Positions 55,079-64,000 of a DNA stretch of 64,000 nucleotides are shown piece by piece. This DNA comes from Rhodoferax sp. (GTDB taxonomy: Bacteria; Pseudomonadota; Gammaproteobacteria; Burkholderiales; Burkholderiaceae_C). A model generated the notes under the pieces. The model saw nothing but the letters and a program-made list of their open reading frames with translations, did no database searches and had not been told where the DNA came from. The position numbers and the translations under genes were made by a program. Numbering within the stretch: position 1 is the first letter of the stretch; every line of letters begins with the position of its first letter. The stretch is from the NCBI RefSeq assembly GCF_030646845.1, contig NZ_JAUSLE010000004.1, forward strand, positions 62,001 to 126,000, given 5' to 3'.

Positions 55079-55770
55079 CCCAAACCATCGTGGATGCCGC
55101 GATCACCTCGCGCATGTCGGTCCGCGTCTTTACCCCGCAAGCGGTTGCGCGCCAGACCCTGACCGATCTGCTGCAGGTGGCCAGCCGGGCACCCTCGGGC
55201 ACCAACACCCAGCCCTGGAATGTGTACGTGCTGCAGGGTGCCAGCCGCGACTCCCTGTGCGAGAAGGTGTGCGCCGCCCACGATGCCATTCGTGCCAATC
55301 CGGCGCTGGCCGCCGACTACCGCGAAGAGTACGACTACTACCCGGAGAAATGGGTCAGCCCCTACATTGACCGCCGGCGCGAGAACGGCTGGGGGCTGTA
55401 TGGCCTGCTGGGCATTGGCAAGGGCGACAAGGACAAGATGCATCTGCAGCACCAGCGCAACTACAAGTTTTTTGATGCGCCGGTCGGCCTGATGTTCACG
55501 CTGGACCGCGTCATGGGCCGCGGCTCGCTGGTGGACTACGGCATGTTTCTGCAGAACATCATGGTGGCCGCGCGGGGTCACGGTCTGCACACCTGCCCGC
55601 AGGCGGCGTGGAACGGCTTCGCCAAAATCATCCTGCCGCATATCGGGGCCGGTGCCGACGAGATGCTGGTCTGCGGCATGGCGCTGGGCTATGCCGATGA
55701 GAGCGACGTGGTGAATACCTTTCACACGCCCCGGGTGCGGGTGGAAGAGTTCACGCACTGGCTGGAGTGA
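55075..55770 (+). CDS. Nitroreductase-family FMN enzyme
   Basis: A 231-residue flavin oxidoreductase. SRMSVRVFTPQAVARQTLTDLLQVASRAPSGTNTQPW is the FMN-binding N-terminus; ARGHGLHTCPQAAW and CGMALGYADES complete the fold. The GGAGACCCTTGT ribosome site supports the ATG at 55075; the frame open from 54853 is inside the thioesterase gene. It could reduce nitroaromatics or quinones; pairing with a thioesterase suggests a role in aromatic or enoyl-CoA chemistry, as inference. Confidence 0.9.
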   Translation: MTQTIVDAAITSRMSVRVFTPQAVARQTLTDLLQVASRAPSGTNTQPWNVYVLQGASRDSLCEKVCAAHDAIRANPALAADYREEYDYYPEKWVSPYIDRRRENGWGLYGLLGIGKGDKDKMHLQHQRNYKFFDAPVGLMFTLDRVMGRGSLVDYGMFLQNIMVAARGHGLHTCPQAAWNGFAKIILPHIGAGADEMLVCGMALGYADESDVVNTFHTPRVRVEEFTHWLE

Positions 55771-55828
55771 GCGGGGCCACCCGTTGGACCCCATTCACCT
55801 CTTCAGCATGCGTGGCACCAGGTCGTAG

Positions 55829-57667
55829 ATGACTTTCATCGCCATCCAGTGCCTCAACGGCCTGAGCTACGCCACGACCCTGTTCCTGATGGCCGCGGGC
55901 CTGACGCTGATTTTTGGCGTCACCCGCATCGTGAACTTTGCCCATGGCAGCTTCTTCATGCTGGGGGCGCTGTTCACCGCGCACTGGGTGACCCGCTGGT
56001 ACCCGGCCTGGGGTGACAGTGCACTGCTGTACGCATTTGCTATGCTTTTGGGAGCTATCGGCGCAGGTATTGCGGGGGCTGTGGCCGAATTTGTCTTGTT
56101 AAGACGGCTGTACGGCGCCCCCGAGTTGTACCAGCTGGTGGCCACCTTCGGCCTGAGCCTGACCCTGTCTGACGCCATGCGCTGGGGCTTTGGGCCCGAG
56201 GAGGTGTTTGCGCCGCGCTTTCCCGGGCTCAAGGGATCGGTGGAGTTGTGGGGCGAGTACTTTCCGCAATACCAGCTGCTCACCATCGCGCTGGGGCCGC
56301 TCGTCTGGCTGGGGCTGTATCTGTGGCTGCACCGCACGCGGTTTGGCCAGCGGCTGCGCGCGGCCACGCAGGACCGCGCCATGCTGGCGGCCCTGGGGGT
56401 GAACCCGAAGCCGCTGATGCTGGGCGCCGTGGTGGTGGGCTGCATGCTGGCCGGCCTGGGCGGTGCCCTGCAGTTGCCGCGCGAACCGGCGACCCTGCAG
56501 ATGGATGTGAACGTGGTGGTGGAAACCTTTGTGGTGGTGGTCACCGGCGGGCTGGGCAGCATTGCCGGGGCTTTTTTTGCCGCGCTGCTGATCGGGCTGG
56601 TGCATGCCCTGGGGATCAGTTTCTTCCCGCAGGCGACGCTGGTGCTGGTGTTTTTGACCATGGCGGTGGTGCTGGTGGTGCGGCCCATGGGTCTGTTCGG
56701 CAAGGCGCTGGATGCGGGCCCCAAGGAGATCGCGCAGAAGTTCAGCCGGGCCCCCGTGAAACGGGCGTGGTCAGCGATGACTTTCATAGCGATTGGCATC
56801 GCCTTGAGTGCCGTCTGGTGGGCGGGTGGCTACTGGCAATCGCTGGCGGCGGATGGCCTGATCCTGTTGATTTTTGGCATCAGCCTGCAAGCCATGATGG
56901 CGCTGGGCGGGCTGGTCAGCTTTGGCCACGCGGCGTTCTTCGCGCTCGGGGCCTATGGCGCGGCGCTGGCGCACGGCAACTGGGGCGTGTCGCTGCCGCT
57001 GGCCCTGGCCACCGGTTGCGCCGCCGCCCTGGCCGTGGCGGCGGTGTTTGGCGCCGTGGTGGTGCGCAGCAGCGGTGTCTATCTGGCCATGCTGTCGCTG
57101 GCGCTGGCGCAAGTCGTGTGGGCCACGGCCACGCAATGGGTGAGCCTGACCGGCGGTGACAACGGCGTCATCGGCCTGAACCTGGTGGTGGACGACACAC
57201 GCACGGTGTTTTATTTCTTGCTGGTGGGCCTGGCCTTGCTCAGTGTCTGGGCCTTGGGCCGTTTGAGCCGTTCCAGCCTGGGTGCCGCATTGCAGGCGGT
57301 GCGCGATGCACCGGTGCGCGCGCAAGCCAGTGGTTTGCCGGTGGGCTGGATCAAATACCGCATCTTTGTCGAAAGCGCCGTGCTGGCTGCGCTGGCAGGC
57401 GGCCTGTTTGCGGCGCACAAGGGCGCGGTGTTTCCATCCGTTGCCAATGTTGTCACCTCGCTGGATGCCCTGCTCGTGGTGCTGCTGGGCGGCGTGCACC
57501 AGCTGTGGGGTGTGGCAGCGGGCAGCGCCGTGCTGGTCTGGGCCGGCGCCGAGCTGGGGCGCGGCTTTGACTACTGGCGTGGTGCCCTGGGCCTGTTTGT
57601 GATGGTCATCATGGTCGTGTCGCCGTCCGGTCTGCTGGGCTTGATCACGCGGTGGAGGCGGGCATGA
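55829..57667 (+). CDS. Fused LivH-LivM branched-chain amino-acid-type ABC permease
   Basis: One 612-residue protein carries both permease subunits. Residues 1-290 are LivH-like (LTLIFGVTRIVNFAHGSFFMLGA, EFVLLRRLYGAPE, VVTGGLGSIAGAFFAALLIG), then after a short cytosolic linker residues 310-612 are LivM-like (MMALGGLVSFGHAAFFALGAYG, VRDAPVRAQASGLP, VVLLGGVHQLWG). About 16 membrane segments. livG and livF follow with 4-nt and 1-nt overlaps. No periplasmic binding protein gene lies in the window. Residues 70-88 come from an inverted 55-bp repeat. The substrate may be branched-chain amino acids, urea, amides or aromatic acids. Confidence 0.92.
   Translation: MTFIAIQCLNGLSYATTLFLMAAGLTLIFGVTRIVNFAHGSFFMLGALFTAHWVTRWYPAWGDSALLYAFAMLLGAIGAGIAGAVAEFVLLRRLYGAPELYQLVATFGLSLTLSDAMRWGFGPEEVFAPRFPGLKGSVELWGEYFPQYQLLTIALGPLVWLGLYLWLHRTRFGQRLRAATQDRAMLAALGVNPKPLMLGAVVVGCMLAGLGGALQLPREPATLQMDVNVVVETFVVVVTGGLGSIAGAFFAALLIGLVHALGISFFPQATLVLVFLTMAVVLVVRPMGLFGKALDAGPKEIAQKFSRAPVKRAWSAMTFIAIGIALSAVWWAGGYWQSLAADGLILLIFGISLQAMMALGGLVSFGHAAFFALGAYGAALAHGNWGVSLPLALATGCAAALAVAAVFGAVVVRSSGVYLAMLSLALAQVVWATATQWVSLTGGDNGVIGLNLVVDDTRTVFYFLLVGLALLSVWALGRLSRSSLGAALQAVRDAPVRAQASGLPVGWIKYRIFVESAVLAALAGGLFAAHKGAVFPSVANVVTSLDALLVVLLGGVHQLWGVAAGSAVLVWAGAELGRGFDYWRGALGLFVMVIMVVSPSGLLGLITRWRRA
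56038..56092 (-). repeat. 55-bp interspersed repeat, copy 10 (inverted, inside the fused permease)
   Basis: On the minus strand AAATTCGGCCACAGCCCCCG then ATAGC at the right end, with the left arm of hairpin 2 eroded to GCTCC. On the plus strand it encodes a membrane helix. Confidence 0.75.
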
Positions 57668-58494
57668 CGCTGCAAGTGCGCAATCTGCTCAAGCACTTTG
57701 ATGGCGTGCAGGCCGTGCGCGGCGTCAGTTTTGAGGTGGGTGCCGGCGAGTGCGTGGCCCTGATCGGTCCCAATGGCGCGGGCAAGTCCACCACCTTTGC
57801 CTGCATTGCCGGGCAGCACCGCTTGACGAGCGGTGAAGTGCTGTGGGCGGGGGAGCGCATCGACCGCCTGAGTCCGGCGCAACGGCTGGCGCGTGGCGTG
57901 GCCCGCACTTTTCAGGTGGCGCAGACTTTTGAAGCACTCACCGTGCTACAAAATGTGCAGCTGCTGCTGCAGGCGCCACGGGGGCTGGCGGCCTGGAACA
58001 TCCTTGACGCCATGCCGCTTGAGGCAGCTCATGCCCTGCTGGCCCGCGTGGGTCTGCAGGACCTGGCCCAGGCCGACGTGCTCGGACTGTCCTATGGCGC
58101 CAAGAAGCGACTGGAGCTGGCGATGGCGCTGGCGGGCGTGGTGGGCGCCGATGTCGCTTACCCGAAATCCGGCGCCCAGTTGCTGCTGCTTGACGAACCC
58201 GCTGCCGGGCTGGCCGGACCGGAGCGCGCGGCCCTGATGGCGCTGGTGAAGTCGCTGGCCCATGACGCGCCGGCGGCGGACTCCACTGCGGCAGGGATGG
58301 CCGTGCTCTACACCGAACACAATATGGACGCGGTCTTCGGCGTTGCCGACAGGGTGCTGGTGCTGATTGACGGCCAGCTCGCCGCGCAGGGTTCGCCGCA
58401 CGAGATCGCGCAAAACGAGACGGTGCGCACGCGTTATCTGGGCCGGGCGGGTCATATGGCCTTGTCAGACCGTGCCGATGGAGGCCACCCTTGA
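57664..58494 (+). CDS. livG: LivG-type ABC ATPase
   Basis: A 276-residue nucleotide-binding subunit with Walker A GPNGAGKST, signature LSYGAKKRLELAMALAG and Walker B LLLLDEPAAGLAG. The Q-loop region has VARTFQVAQTF, and an insertion (GVVGADVAYPKSGAQ) sits just before Walker B. The ATG overlaps the permease stop. It works with the livF product as a heterodimer. Confidence 0.94.
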   Translation: MTLQVRNLLKHFDGVQAVRGVSFEVGAGECVALIGPNGAGKSTTFACIAGQHRLTSGEVLWAGERIDRLSPAQRLARGVARTFQVAQTFEALTVLQNVQLLLQAPRGLAAWNILDAMPLEAAHALLARVGLQDLAQADVLGLSYGAKKRLELAMALAGVVGADVAYPKSGAQLLLLDEPAAGLAGPERAALMALVKSLAHDAPAADSTAAGMAVLYTEHNMDAVFGVADRVLVLIDGQLAAQGSPHEIAQNETVRTRYLGRAGHMALSDRADGGHP

Positions 58495-59156
58495 TGGTTG
58501 CGACAAAGTCATTGACTGCGCCGACGCCCATCCTGGCGGTGCAAGACCTCAGTGTCTGGTACGGCGCGGCGCAGGCGCTGTTTGACGTGTCACTGAATGT
58601 GGGCGTTGGCGAACTGGTGGTGCTGCAGGGACTCAACGGCGCCGGTAAATCCACGCTTCTTCAAGCCATTATGGGTCTTAGCCCCCGTGTATCGGGCGTC
58701 ATTAGCTATGAAAATAATAGCATCTCCACCTGGGAATCGCACCGCCGGGCACAGGCGGGCCTGGGCTACGTGGCCGAAGACCGCCGCCTGTTCACCGGGC
58801 TGACCGTGCACGAGAACCTGCGGGTGGCCGCCCGGGGCGATGTGGATGCCAACGAAGCGCGGGTGCTGGCCCTGTTCCCGGCGCTGAAGACCATGCTGCG
58901 CCGCCTGAGCAGCCAGATGAGCGGCGGCGAGCAGCAAATGCTGGCCATCGCCCGCACGCTCATGACCTCACCGCGGCTGCTCCTGCTGGACGAACCGTGC
59001 GAAGGCATTTCGCCAGTGCTAGTCGAATCCATTGTGGACGCGCTGCTGCTGCTGCGGGCCCAGGGCATGCCGATGCTGGTGGCCGAGCAAAACAATCTGC
59101 TGGCTGACCGCGCAGACCGGGTAATTACGCTGGTGGCGGGGCAGCTTAGCCCTTAA
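58494..59156 (+). CDS. livF: LivF-type ABC ATPase
   Basis: A 220-residue nucleotide-binding subunit with Walker A GLNGAGKST, Q-loop YVAEDRRLFTGLTV, signature MSGGEQQMLAIARTL and Walker B LLLLDEPCEGISP. The ATG at 58494 follows an in-frame TTG at 58491. Residues 59-77, between Walker A and the Q-loop, are encoded by a 55-bp repeat without change in domain length. Confidence 0.94.
   Translation: MVATKSLTAPTPILAVQDLSVWYGAAQALFDVSLNVGVGELVVLQGLNGAGKSTLLQAIMGLSPRVSGVISYENNSISTWESHRRAQAGLGYVAEDRRLFTGLTVHENLRVAARGDVDANEARVLALFPALKTMLRRLSSQMSGGEQQMLAIARTLMTSPRLLLLDEPCEGISPVLVESIVDALLLLRAQGMPMLVAEQNNLLADRADRVITLVAGQLSP
58668..58722 (+). repeat. 55-bp interspersed repeat, copy 11 (inside livF)
   Basis: TTAGCCCCCGT and GCTAT-N7-ATAGC at the usual positions. 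It encodes part of the antiparallel beta region of the ATPase core, in frame and in length register with the family. Confidence 0.78.
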
Positions 59157-59165
59157 AGTCTGACC

Positions 59166-60404
59166 ATGATCATCACCAGTCTCCTTGACACCGACCTGTA
59201 CAAGTTCACCATGATGCAAGTGGTGTTGCACCAGTTCCCGGGCGCGCAGGCCGAGTACAAATTCAAGTGCCGCAACCCGGGCATCGACCCCGCCACCGGT
59301 CAGGCGGCGCGCAACCTGGCCGCGCATGCCAATGAAATCCGGGAGGAAATCCGTTCGCTGTGCGGCCTGCATTTCCAGGACGCCGAACTGGCCTACCTGC
59401 GCTCGCTGCGCTTCATCAAGAGCGACTTCGTGGATTTTCTGGGGCTGTTCAAGCTCAACGAAAAATACATCACCGTCACGGCGCTGCCCTCGGGCGAGAT
59501 TGACATTGCGATCCAGGGCCCGTGGCTGCACACCATCCTGTTTGAAATCCCGGTGCTCGCCATCGTCAACGAGGTCTACTTCCGCAATACGCAAAAACTG
59601 CCGGACCTGATGGCGGGGCGTCAACGACTGGACGTCAAGATCGGGCAACTGCGTTCGGAGGGTTTGAGCGATCTGAAAATTGCCGACTACGGTACGCGCC
59701 GGCGTTTTTCCGTGGCCTGGCATGAAGAGGTCTTGCGCGTTCTGTCGGCCCGCCTGGGCACGGGCCAGAGCCCCGGCAATGTTCCGGGCACGGCAGGGCA
59801 ATTCGCGGGCACCAGCAATGTGCTGTTCGCCATGAAGCTGGGCCTGACACCGCTGGGCACCATGGCGCATGAGTACCTGCAAGCGTGCCAGGCGCTGGGC
59901 CCGCGTCTGCGCGACAGCCAGATCTATGCCTTCGAGTCCTGGGCCAAGGAGTACCGCGGCGACCTCGGCATTGCGCTGAGCGATGTCTACGGCATGAGCG
60001 CCTTCCTGCGCGACTTTGACCTGTACTTCTGCAAGCTGTTTGACGGTGCCCGCCACGACAGTGGTGACCCCTTCCAGTGGGGTGAGCGCATGATCGACCA
60101 CTACATCCGCAACCGGGTCGACCCGCGTACCAAAACCCTGATCTTCAGCGATGCCCTGACCATACCGCGCACCATCGAGCTCTACCAGCAGTTCAAGGGG
60201 CGCTGCCAGCTGGCCTTTGGTATTGGCACCAATCTGACCAACGACCTCGGCTACGAGCCGCTGCAAATCGTCATCAAGATGGTGCGCTGCAATGGCCAGC
60301 CGGTGGCGAAGCTCAGCGATACGCCGTCCAAGGACATGTGCGACGACGAGAAATACCTGGCCTACCTGCGTCAGGTGTTTGACATTCCCCAGCCGGCGAC
60401 TTGA
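59166..60404 (+). CDS. pncB: Nicotinate phosphoribosyltransferase
   Basis: NAD salvage: nicotinate plus PRPP to nicotinate mononucleotide, with ATP. The 412-residue enzyme begins [16 protein letters not shown] and has [52 protein letters not shown] with the phosphorylated His, and [12 protein letters not shown]. It starts 9 nt after livF and may be read from the same transcript. Confidence 0.96.
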   Translation: MIITSLLDTDLYKFTMMQVVLHQFPGAQAEYKFKCRNPGIDPATGQAARNLAAHANEIREEIRSLCGLHFQDAELAYLRSLRFIKSDFVDFLGLFKLNEKYITVTALPSGEIDIAIQGPWLHTILFEIPVLAIVNEVYFRNTQKLPDLMAGRQRLDVKIGQLRSEGLSDLKIADYGTRRRFSVAWHEEVLRVLSARLGTGQSPGNVPGTAGQFAGTSNVLFAMKLGLTPLGTMAHEYLQACQALGPRLRDSQIYAFESWAKEYRGDLGIALSDVYGMSAFLRDFDLYFCKLFDGARHDSGDPFQWGERMIDHYIRNRVDPRTKTLIFSDALTIPRTIELYQQFKGRCQLAFGIGTNLTNDLGYEPLQIVIKMVRCNGQPVAKLSDTPSKDMCDDEKYLAYLRQVFDIPQPAT

Positions 60405-60449
60405 TATTTGTCGTCATGAACTGCCACTTCTTCCGCTAGAAACCACCCC

Positions 60450-61430
60450 ATGAACAAACCCAAAATTCTTGTCGCCCGTGCCGTCTTCCCCGAAGTGATC
60501 GCCAAGTTGGCGCAGCACTTCGATGTCGAATCCAACCAGACCGATGAGCTCTGGACCAAAGCGCAGCTGACAGCGAAGCTGCAAGGCAAACAAGGCGTCT
60601 TCACCACCGGCGGCGAGCGCATTGACGCCGAGCTGCTGGCGGCCTGCCCCGACCTGAAAATCTGCGCCAACATGGCCGTGGGTTACAACAATTTTGATCT
60701 CGACGCCATGACGGCGGCCGGGGTGCTGGGCACCAACGCGCCCGATGTGCTGACCGAGACCACGGCCGACTTCGGCTTTGCGTTGCTCATGGCCACGGCC
60801 CGGCGCATGGCGGAAGCTGAACACTTCCTGCGGGCAGGCCTTTGGACCAAGTGGAGCTACGACATGTTCGCCGGTTCCGACATCCACGGCGCCACGCTCG
60901 GCATCCTGGGCATGGGCCGCATCGGGCAGGGCATTGCCCGGCGCGGCGCTTACGGCTTTGGCATGGAGGTGATTTACCACAACCGCTCACGGCTGGACGC
61001 GGCGACCGAGGCCGAGTGCCGGGCGAACTACGTCAGCAAGGAAGAACTGCTCAAGACGGCCGATCACCTGGTGCTGGTGCTGCCGTACTCGGCGGCCTCG
61101 CACCATGCCATTGGCGCGCCTGAGCTGGCGCTGATGAAACCTACCGCGACCCTGGTCAATATCGCGCGCGGCGGCATTGTGGATGACGCGGCCCTGGCGC
61201 ATGCGCTGCGCAACAAGACCATTGCGGCAGCTGGACTCGATGTGTTTGAAGGCGAGCCCAAGGTGCACCCGGACTTGTTGACAGTGCCCAACGTGGTGCT
61301 GACGCCGCACATCGCCAGCGCCACCCTGCCCACGCGGCTGGCCATGGCCAATCTGGCGGCGGACAACCTCATCGGGTTTTTGCTCAATAACAAGCCGCTG
61401 ACACCGCTCAACGCCAAGGTGCCGATTTAA
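60450..61430 (+). CDS. D-2-hydroxyacid dehydrogenase (glyoxylate/hydroxypyruvate reductase type)
   Basis: A 326-residue NAD(P)H enzyme. The nucleotide fold is LGILGMGRIGQGIARR near residue 152; the catalytic Arg lies in NIARGGIVDD, the Glu in GLDVFEGEPKVHP and the His in TPHIASAT. The arrangement fits GhrB-like glyoxylate and hydroxypyruvate reductases; the acid cannot be fixed from the sequence. It stands 45 nt after pncB. Confidence 0.93.
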   Translation: MNKPKILVARAVFPEVIAKLAQHFDVESNQTDELWTKAQLTAKLQGKQGVFTTGGERIDAELLAACPDLKICANMAVGYNNFDLDAMTAAGVLGTNAPDVLTETTADFGFALLMATARRMAEAEHFLRAGLWTKWSYDMFAGSDIHGATLGILGMGRIGQGIARRGAYGFGMEVIYHNRSRLDAATEAECRANYVSKEELLKTADHLVLVLPYSAASHHAIGAPELALMKPTATLVNIARGGIVDDAALAHALRNKTIAAAGLDVFEGEPKVHPDLLTVPNVVLTPHIASATLPTRLAMANLAADNLIGFLLNNKPLTPLNAKVPI

Positions 61431-61544
61431 TTTTCAGAGCCTTGATCTGGCCGCGCTTTGCGTGGGGTCGACGCAGTAGACACGAACCGTTCACACGCCA
61501 GGGTTACATTGTCCGAATGACAGGCTTTCAAAAGAAGTGACCCC

Positions 61545-62873
61545 ATGAAGAAGATCAAGCTGGCGTATGTGGCTCTGTTCATCGCCCTCACCGGACTCTG
61601 GCTCATGGCCGACACCGTGTTGTCGACGGCGTACAGCTTCTTTGCCTTACGTGCTTCGCTCATCAACTACAGCGGAATCCTGGGTATCGGGGTCATGAGC
61701 GTGGCCATTATGCTGGCCGTCAGACCGGTGCTGTTCGAGCCGTATCTGGGCGGCCTGGACAAGATGTACCGGCTGCACAAATGGCTGGGCATCACCGGTC
61801 TGGTGATCTCCGTCATTCACTGGGCGTGGGCGCAGGTGCCGAAATGGCTGGTCGGTTCCGGCCTGATCGAGCGCCCCGTGCGCATACGACCGCCCGAGGA
61901 AACCGTGGCGATTTTCAAATACTTCCAAAGCCAGCGTGGCTTGGCGGAAGCCATTGGCGAATGGGCCTTCTACGCTGCTGTGGTGCTCATCATCCTGGCG
62001 CTGGTGAAGCGGTTTCCCTACCGCCACTTCTTCAAGACCCACCGCCTGCTGGCGATCGTGTACCTGTTCCTCGTGTTCCATGCCGTGGTGTTGATGAAGT
62101 TCAGCTTCTGGGGTGAAGTCGTTGGCCCGGTAATGGCGGTTTTGATGATCGGGGGCAGCGTTGCAGCTTTTGTCGTCTTGTTCAGACGGGTGGGGCAAAG
62201 CCGTCAGGCGGTGGGTGAGATCGAGGCCATCGCGCACCACAAGGATCTTCAGGTGATCGAGGTCACGATCCAGTTCAAGGGCCGCTGGGCCGGTCATGAG
62301 GCCGGGCAATTCGCCTTCGTGACCTTCGATGAGAAAGAGGGCGCGCACCCGTACACCATCTCTTCGGCCTGGAAGGGGGATGGGCGCATCGCGTTCATCA
62401 TCAAGGGGCTGGGAGATTACACCCACACACTGTCTGCCGCCCTCAAAACCGGAGATGTCGTCAAGGTCGAGGGCCCCTATGGGCGCTTTAATTTCCGCAG
62501 CAGCAAGCCGCGTCAAATCTGGGTGGGCGGCGGCATCGGCATCACGCCCTTCATTGCCCGCATGAAGGTGCTGGCGAATCAGCCAGACGGCACGACCATC
62601 GACCTGTTCCACACCACTGCGGTGCTCGATGACGCAGCCATAGCCAAGCTGGAGCGCGACGCGCTGGCCGCGAATGTGCGGCTGCATGTGCTGGTGGACG
62701 CCAGGGATGGCCTGCTAAGCACAGAGCGCATATGTCAGGCCATTCCGGAATGGCAATCCGCCGACGTTTGGTTCTGCGGCCCGGCGGGCTTTGGCCAGGC
62801 TTTGCGCAAGGACTTCATCGCCAGGGGGCTGCCCCCCGACGACTTCCATCAGGAGTTGTTCCACATCCGGTGA
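61545..62873 (+). CDS. Ferric-reductase-like transmembrane flavoprotein
   Basis: A 442-residue membrane oxidoreductase. Residues 1-215 carry about six membrane segments with His residues in LHKWLGITGLVISVIHWAWAQ and HRLLAIVYLFLVFHAVVL, likely heme ligands. The C-terminal half is a ferredoxin-reductase module with FAD motif HPYTISSAW and NAD motifs WVGGGIGITPFIARMK and WFCGPAGFGQALRKD. It would pass electrons from NAD(P)H across the membrane to iron, oxygen or another acceptor. GAAGTGACCCC precedes the ATG. It stands alone. Confidence 0.9.
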   Translation: MKKIKLAYVALFIALTGLWLMADTVLSTAYSFFALRASLINYSGILGIGVMSVAIMLAVRPVLFEPYLGGLDKMYRLHKWLGITGLVISVIHWAWAQVPKWLVGSGLIERPVRIRPPEETVAIFKYFQSQRGLAEAIGEWAFYAAVVLIILALVKRFPYRHFFKTHRLLAIVYLFLVFHAVVLMKFSFWGEVVGPVMAVLMIGGSVAAFVVLFRRVGQSRQAVGEIEAIAHHKDLQVIEVTIQFKGRWAGHEAGQFAFVTFDEKEGAHPYTISSAWKGDGRIAFIIKGLGDYTHTLSAALKTGDVVKVEGPYGRFNFRSSKPRQIWVGGGIGITPFIARMKVLANQPDGTTIDLFHTTAVLDDAAIAKLERDALAANVRLHVLVDARDGLLSTERICQAIPEWQSADVWFCGPAGFGQALRKDFIARGLPPDDFHQELFHIR

Positions 62874-63047
62874 GCCTTCACCCGACGGCATGCAATCGTT
62901 CGTCAACATTGGCGTTGCGTGCGAGAAGATGATCCAGAGCGACTTTTCCGGCGGGGCGCCGTCCAGTTTCTGCACGGCCGCCAGTCTTCACAGCAATTGA
63001 AACGCGAGCACCGCCTTGGACTGCTATTGGGCGGCTCGTGGTGTCCT

Positions 63048-64000
63048 TCAATCGTCATGCGTGGCCTCTGCCAGATGGGCGGCCAGCGCTTTGCGCGCCA
63101 TATCGCGCAGTGCCAGCGCTTGGTCCCAGCCTGGACCCACTGCAGGGATCGTCTCACCCATCGTCACCTCAATAGCGTAGCGCCGCGGCAACCAGGCGCC
63201 GTCGCGCAACAGCGAGCGGGTGCCGTTCAGCGTCACCGGCACCACTGGCGTTGTGGTTTCGGCGGCGATGACGAAGGCCCCGAGCTTGAAGGGCTGCAGG
63301 CCACCGGCACGCCGCAGCCGGCCTTCAGGGAAGAACACGATGGATTCGCCGGCACGCACACGCGCTTGCAGCGCCCGGGTGTCCTCGACGCCCTGCGCTG
63401 CGTCGAAACGCTCGACGAAGGCGATACCCAGCCTGCGCAGCGCCGCGCCGATCAGCATCACGTCAGCCAGCTCGCTTTTGGCGGCAAAGGAAAACTCGGG
63501 TGGAAGCACCGCACCCAACAGGATCGCATCGGCATAGCTGGCGTGGTTGGCGACGACAATGCGCGGCCCCAGCGCAGGCAGCCGCTCCAGCCCCTCCACC
63601 CGCAATGGCAAACCCATCAGGCGGATGGCCACGCGCGTCAGCGCACGCGCGGCACGCCGGCGCCGCGCCACGCCGGGCAACACCATCACGGCGCACCACG
63701 CCAGCACACCCAGCGTGCAGAAGACGCACCAGGCCCACAGGCCCCACGCCACGCGCACTGCGGTGTGCAGTGCGCGGCGTGCCCGCGCCGCAGCCGCAGT
63801 GGCTGTCAACGCCGCCCATTGCTGCCAGGGCGGGCGCTGCGTCACGCCGAGCCGACCCTGCTCGTACAGTTCACGGCAGGCAGCGCGGCGGGTCTTGCCG
63901 CTGGACGTCTTCAGTACCGAGCGTGGCGGCGCCAGCACCACGTCGTCGGCTGGCGCGCCCAGCAGCGTGGCCGACAGGGCGGTGATGGCCCGGATCATTT
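63048..64000 (-). CDS. Acyl-CoA synthetase C-terminus fused to PlsC-type acyltransferase (5' partial)
   Basis: The frame is open to the right edge, so the N-terminus is outside. The visible start holds the last segment of an AMP-binding enzyme, SVLKTSSGKTRRAACRELY, with the catalytic Lys. A linker with one or two membrane segments (VAWGLWAWCVFCTLGVLAWCAVMVL) leads to a lysophosphatidate acyltransferase domain with NHASYAD (HX4D) and FPEGRL. The fusion would activate a fatty acid and transfer it to a glycerol- or sugar-linked acceptor, resembling Aas in reverse domain order. Confidence 0.85.
   Translation of the reverse strand, partial: MIRAITALSATLLGAPADDVVLAPPRSVLKTSSGKTRRAACRELYEQGRLGVTQRPPWQQWAALTATAAAARARRALHTAVRVAWGLWAWCVFCTLGVLAWCAVMVLPGVARRRRAARALTRVAIRLMGLPLRVEGLERLPALGPRIVVANHASYADAILLGAVLPPEFSFAAKSELADVMLIGAALRRLGIAFVERFDAAQGVEDTRALQARVRAGESIVFFPEGRLRRAGGLQPFKLGAFVIAAETTTPVVPVTLNGTRSLLRDGAWLPRRYAIEVTMGETIPAVGPGWDQALALRDMARKALAAHLAEATHDD

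Noticed and set aside
62874..63047. Small frames in the 174-nt gap before the acyltransferase gene
   Set aside because: Short cysteine- and serine-rich frames on both strands without ribosome sites; nothing supports coding.
63018..63060. TGCTATTGGGCGGCTCG resembling the inverted repeat end
   Set aside because: Only the first seven bases match; the second hairpin arm and the AGCCC block are absent.

Overview
The window reads as a chromosomal segment of a betaproteobacterium of the Burkholderiales, most likely Comamonadaceae and Rhodoferax/Polaromonas-like. Supporting points are the GC-rich genome with frequent TTG/GTG starts, the pcm-rhodanese-tolC-waaA-waaC order, an Entner-Doudoroff edd-eda pair, a PhaR-type phasin promoter, and many copies of a 55-bp interspersed element of a kind I recall from that family. 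The genus is inference. I see no rRNA or tRNA gene, CRISPR array, insertion sequence or prophage, and no gene-free stretch over 300 bases.

Layout. 1-4.3 kb: a CheB-CheR-PAS fusion (5' end cut off) overlapping a PAS/GGDEF diguanylate cyclase. 4.3-17.5 kb: a compact stress module with a second-type FtsH, a zinc alcohol dehydrogenase, an oxygen-independent class II ribonucleotide reductase, a universal stress protein, a host-attachment-family protein, a divergent GroEL (D52 replaced by Ser), a lipoprotein, a BON protein, a small helical protein, Lon, an Hsp20-like protein and cyclopropane fatty acid synthase. Six 14-bp dyads of the form TTG[AC]-N6-[TG]CAA precede its transcription units, each followed 21-22 nt later by a possible -10 element. 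This is the geometry of FNR/FixK-activated class II promoters, so the module looks like a low-oxygen proteostasis regulon. 17.5-20.6 kb: EamA exporter, Ogt and an Ada-AlkA fusion for alkylation repair. 20.7-24.5 kb: phosphohexomutase, WaaC and WaaA for lipopolysaccharide core. 24.5-32.0 kb: TolC, rhodanese, Pcm, then an RND pump, adaptor and TetR repressor with a palindromic operator. 32.1-37.8 kb: msrA and a possible metal-handling cluster (ABC ATPase and FtsX permease, Cys/His-rich small protein, DUF3299 protein, small membrane protein, TonB receptor). 37.8-42.4 kb: two GGDEF-EAL proteins, one with a degenerate GGDEF. 42.5-46.3 kb: YihY, AEC transporter, PdxH, MobA-like transferase, Cu/Zn SOD. 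46.5-50.6 kb: edd-eda, GloA, thioesterase and a MarR regulator with a perfect palindromic operator. 50.7-52.6 kb: egtB broken by one frameshift, and a DTW-domain tRNA modifier. 52.7-53.6 kb: phasin with two PhaR-like boxes bracketing its promoter. 53.6-64 kb: HDAC-like deacetylase, thioesterase, nitroreductase, a Liv-type ABC importer with fused permeases, PncB, a 2-hydroxyacid dehydrogenase, a ferric-reductase-like flavoprotein and the C-terminal part of an acyl-CoA-synthetase/acyltransferase fusion.

Two signals are not explained by the gene list. One is the FNR/FixK-like promoter set of the stress module. The other is a fixed-length 55-bp element (11 copies, none before 18.9 kb) made of two mini-hairpins. 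Ten of the eleven copies lie in or overlap protein-coding sequence, where they supply start codons, stop codons, a signal peptide or internal residues.
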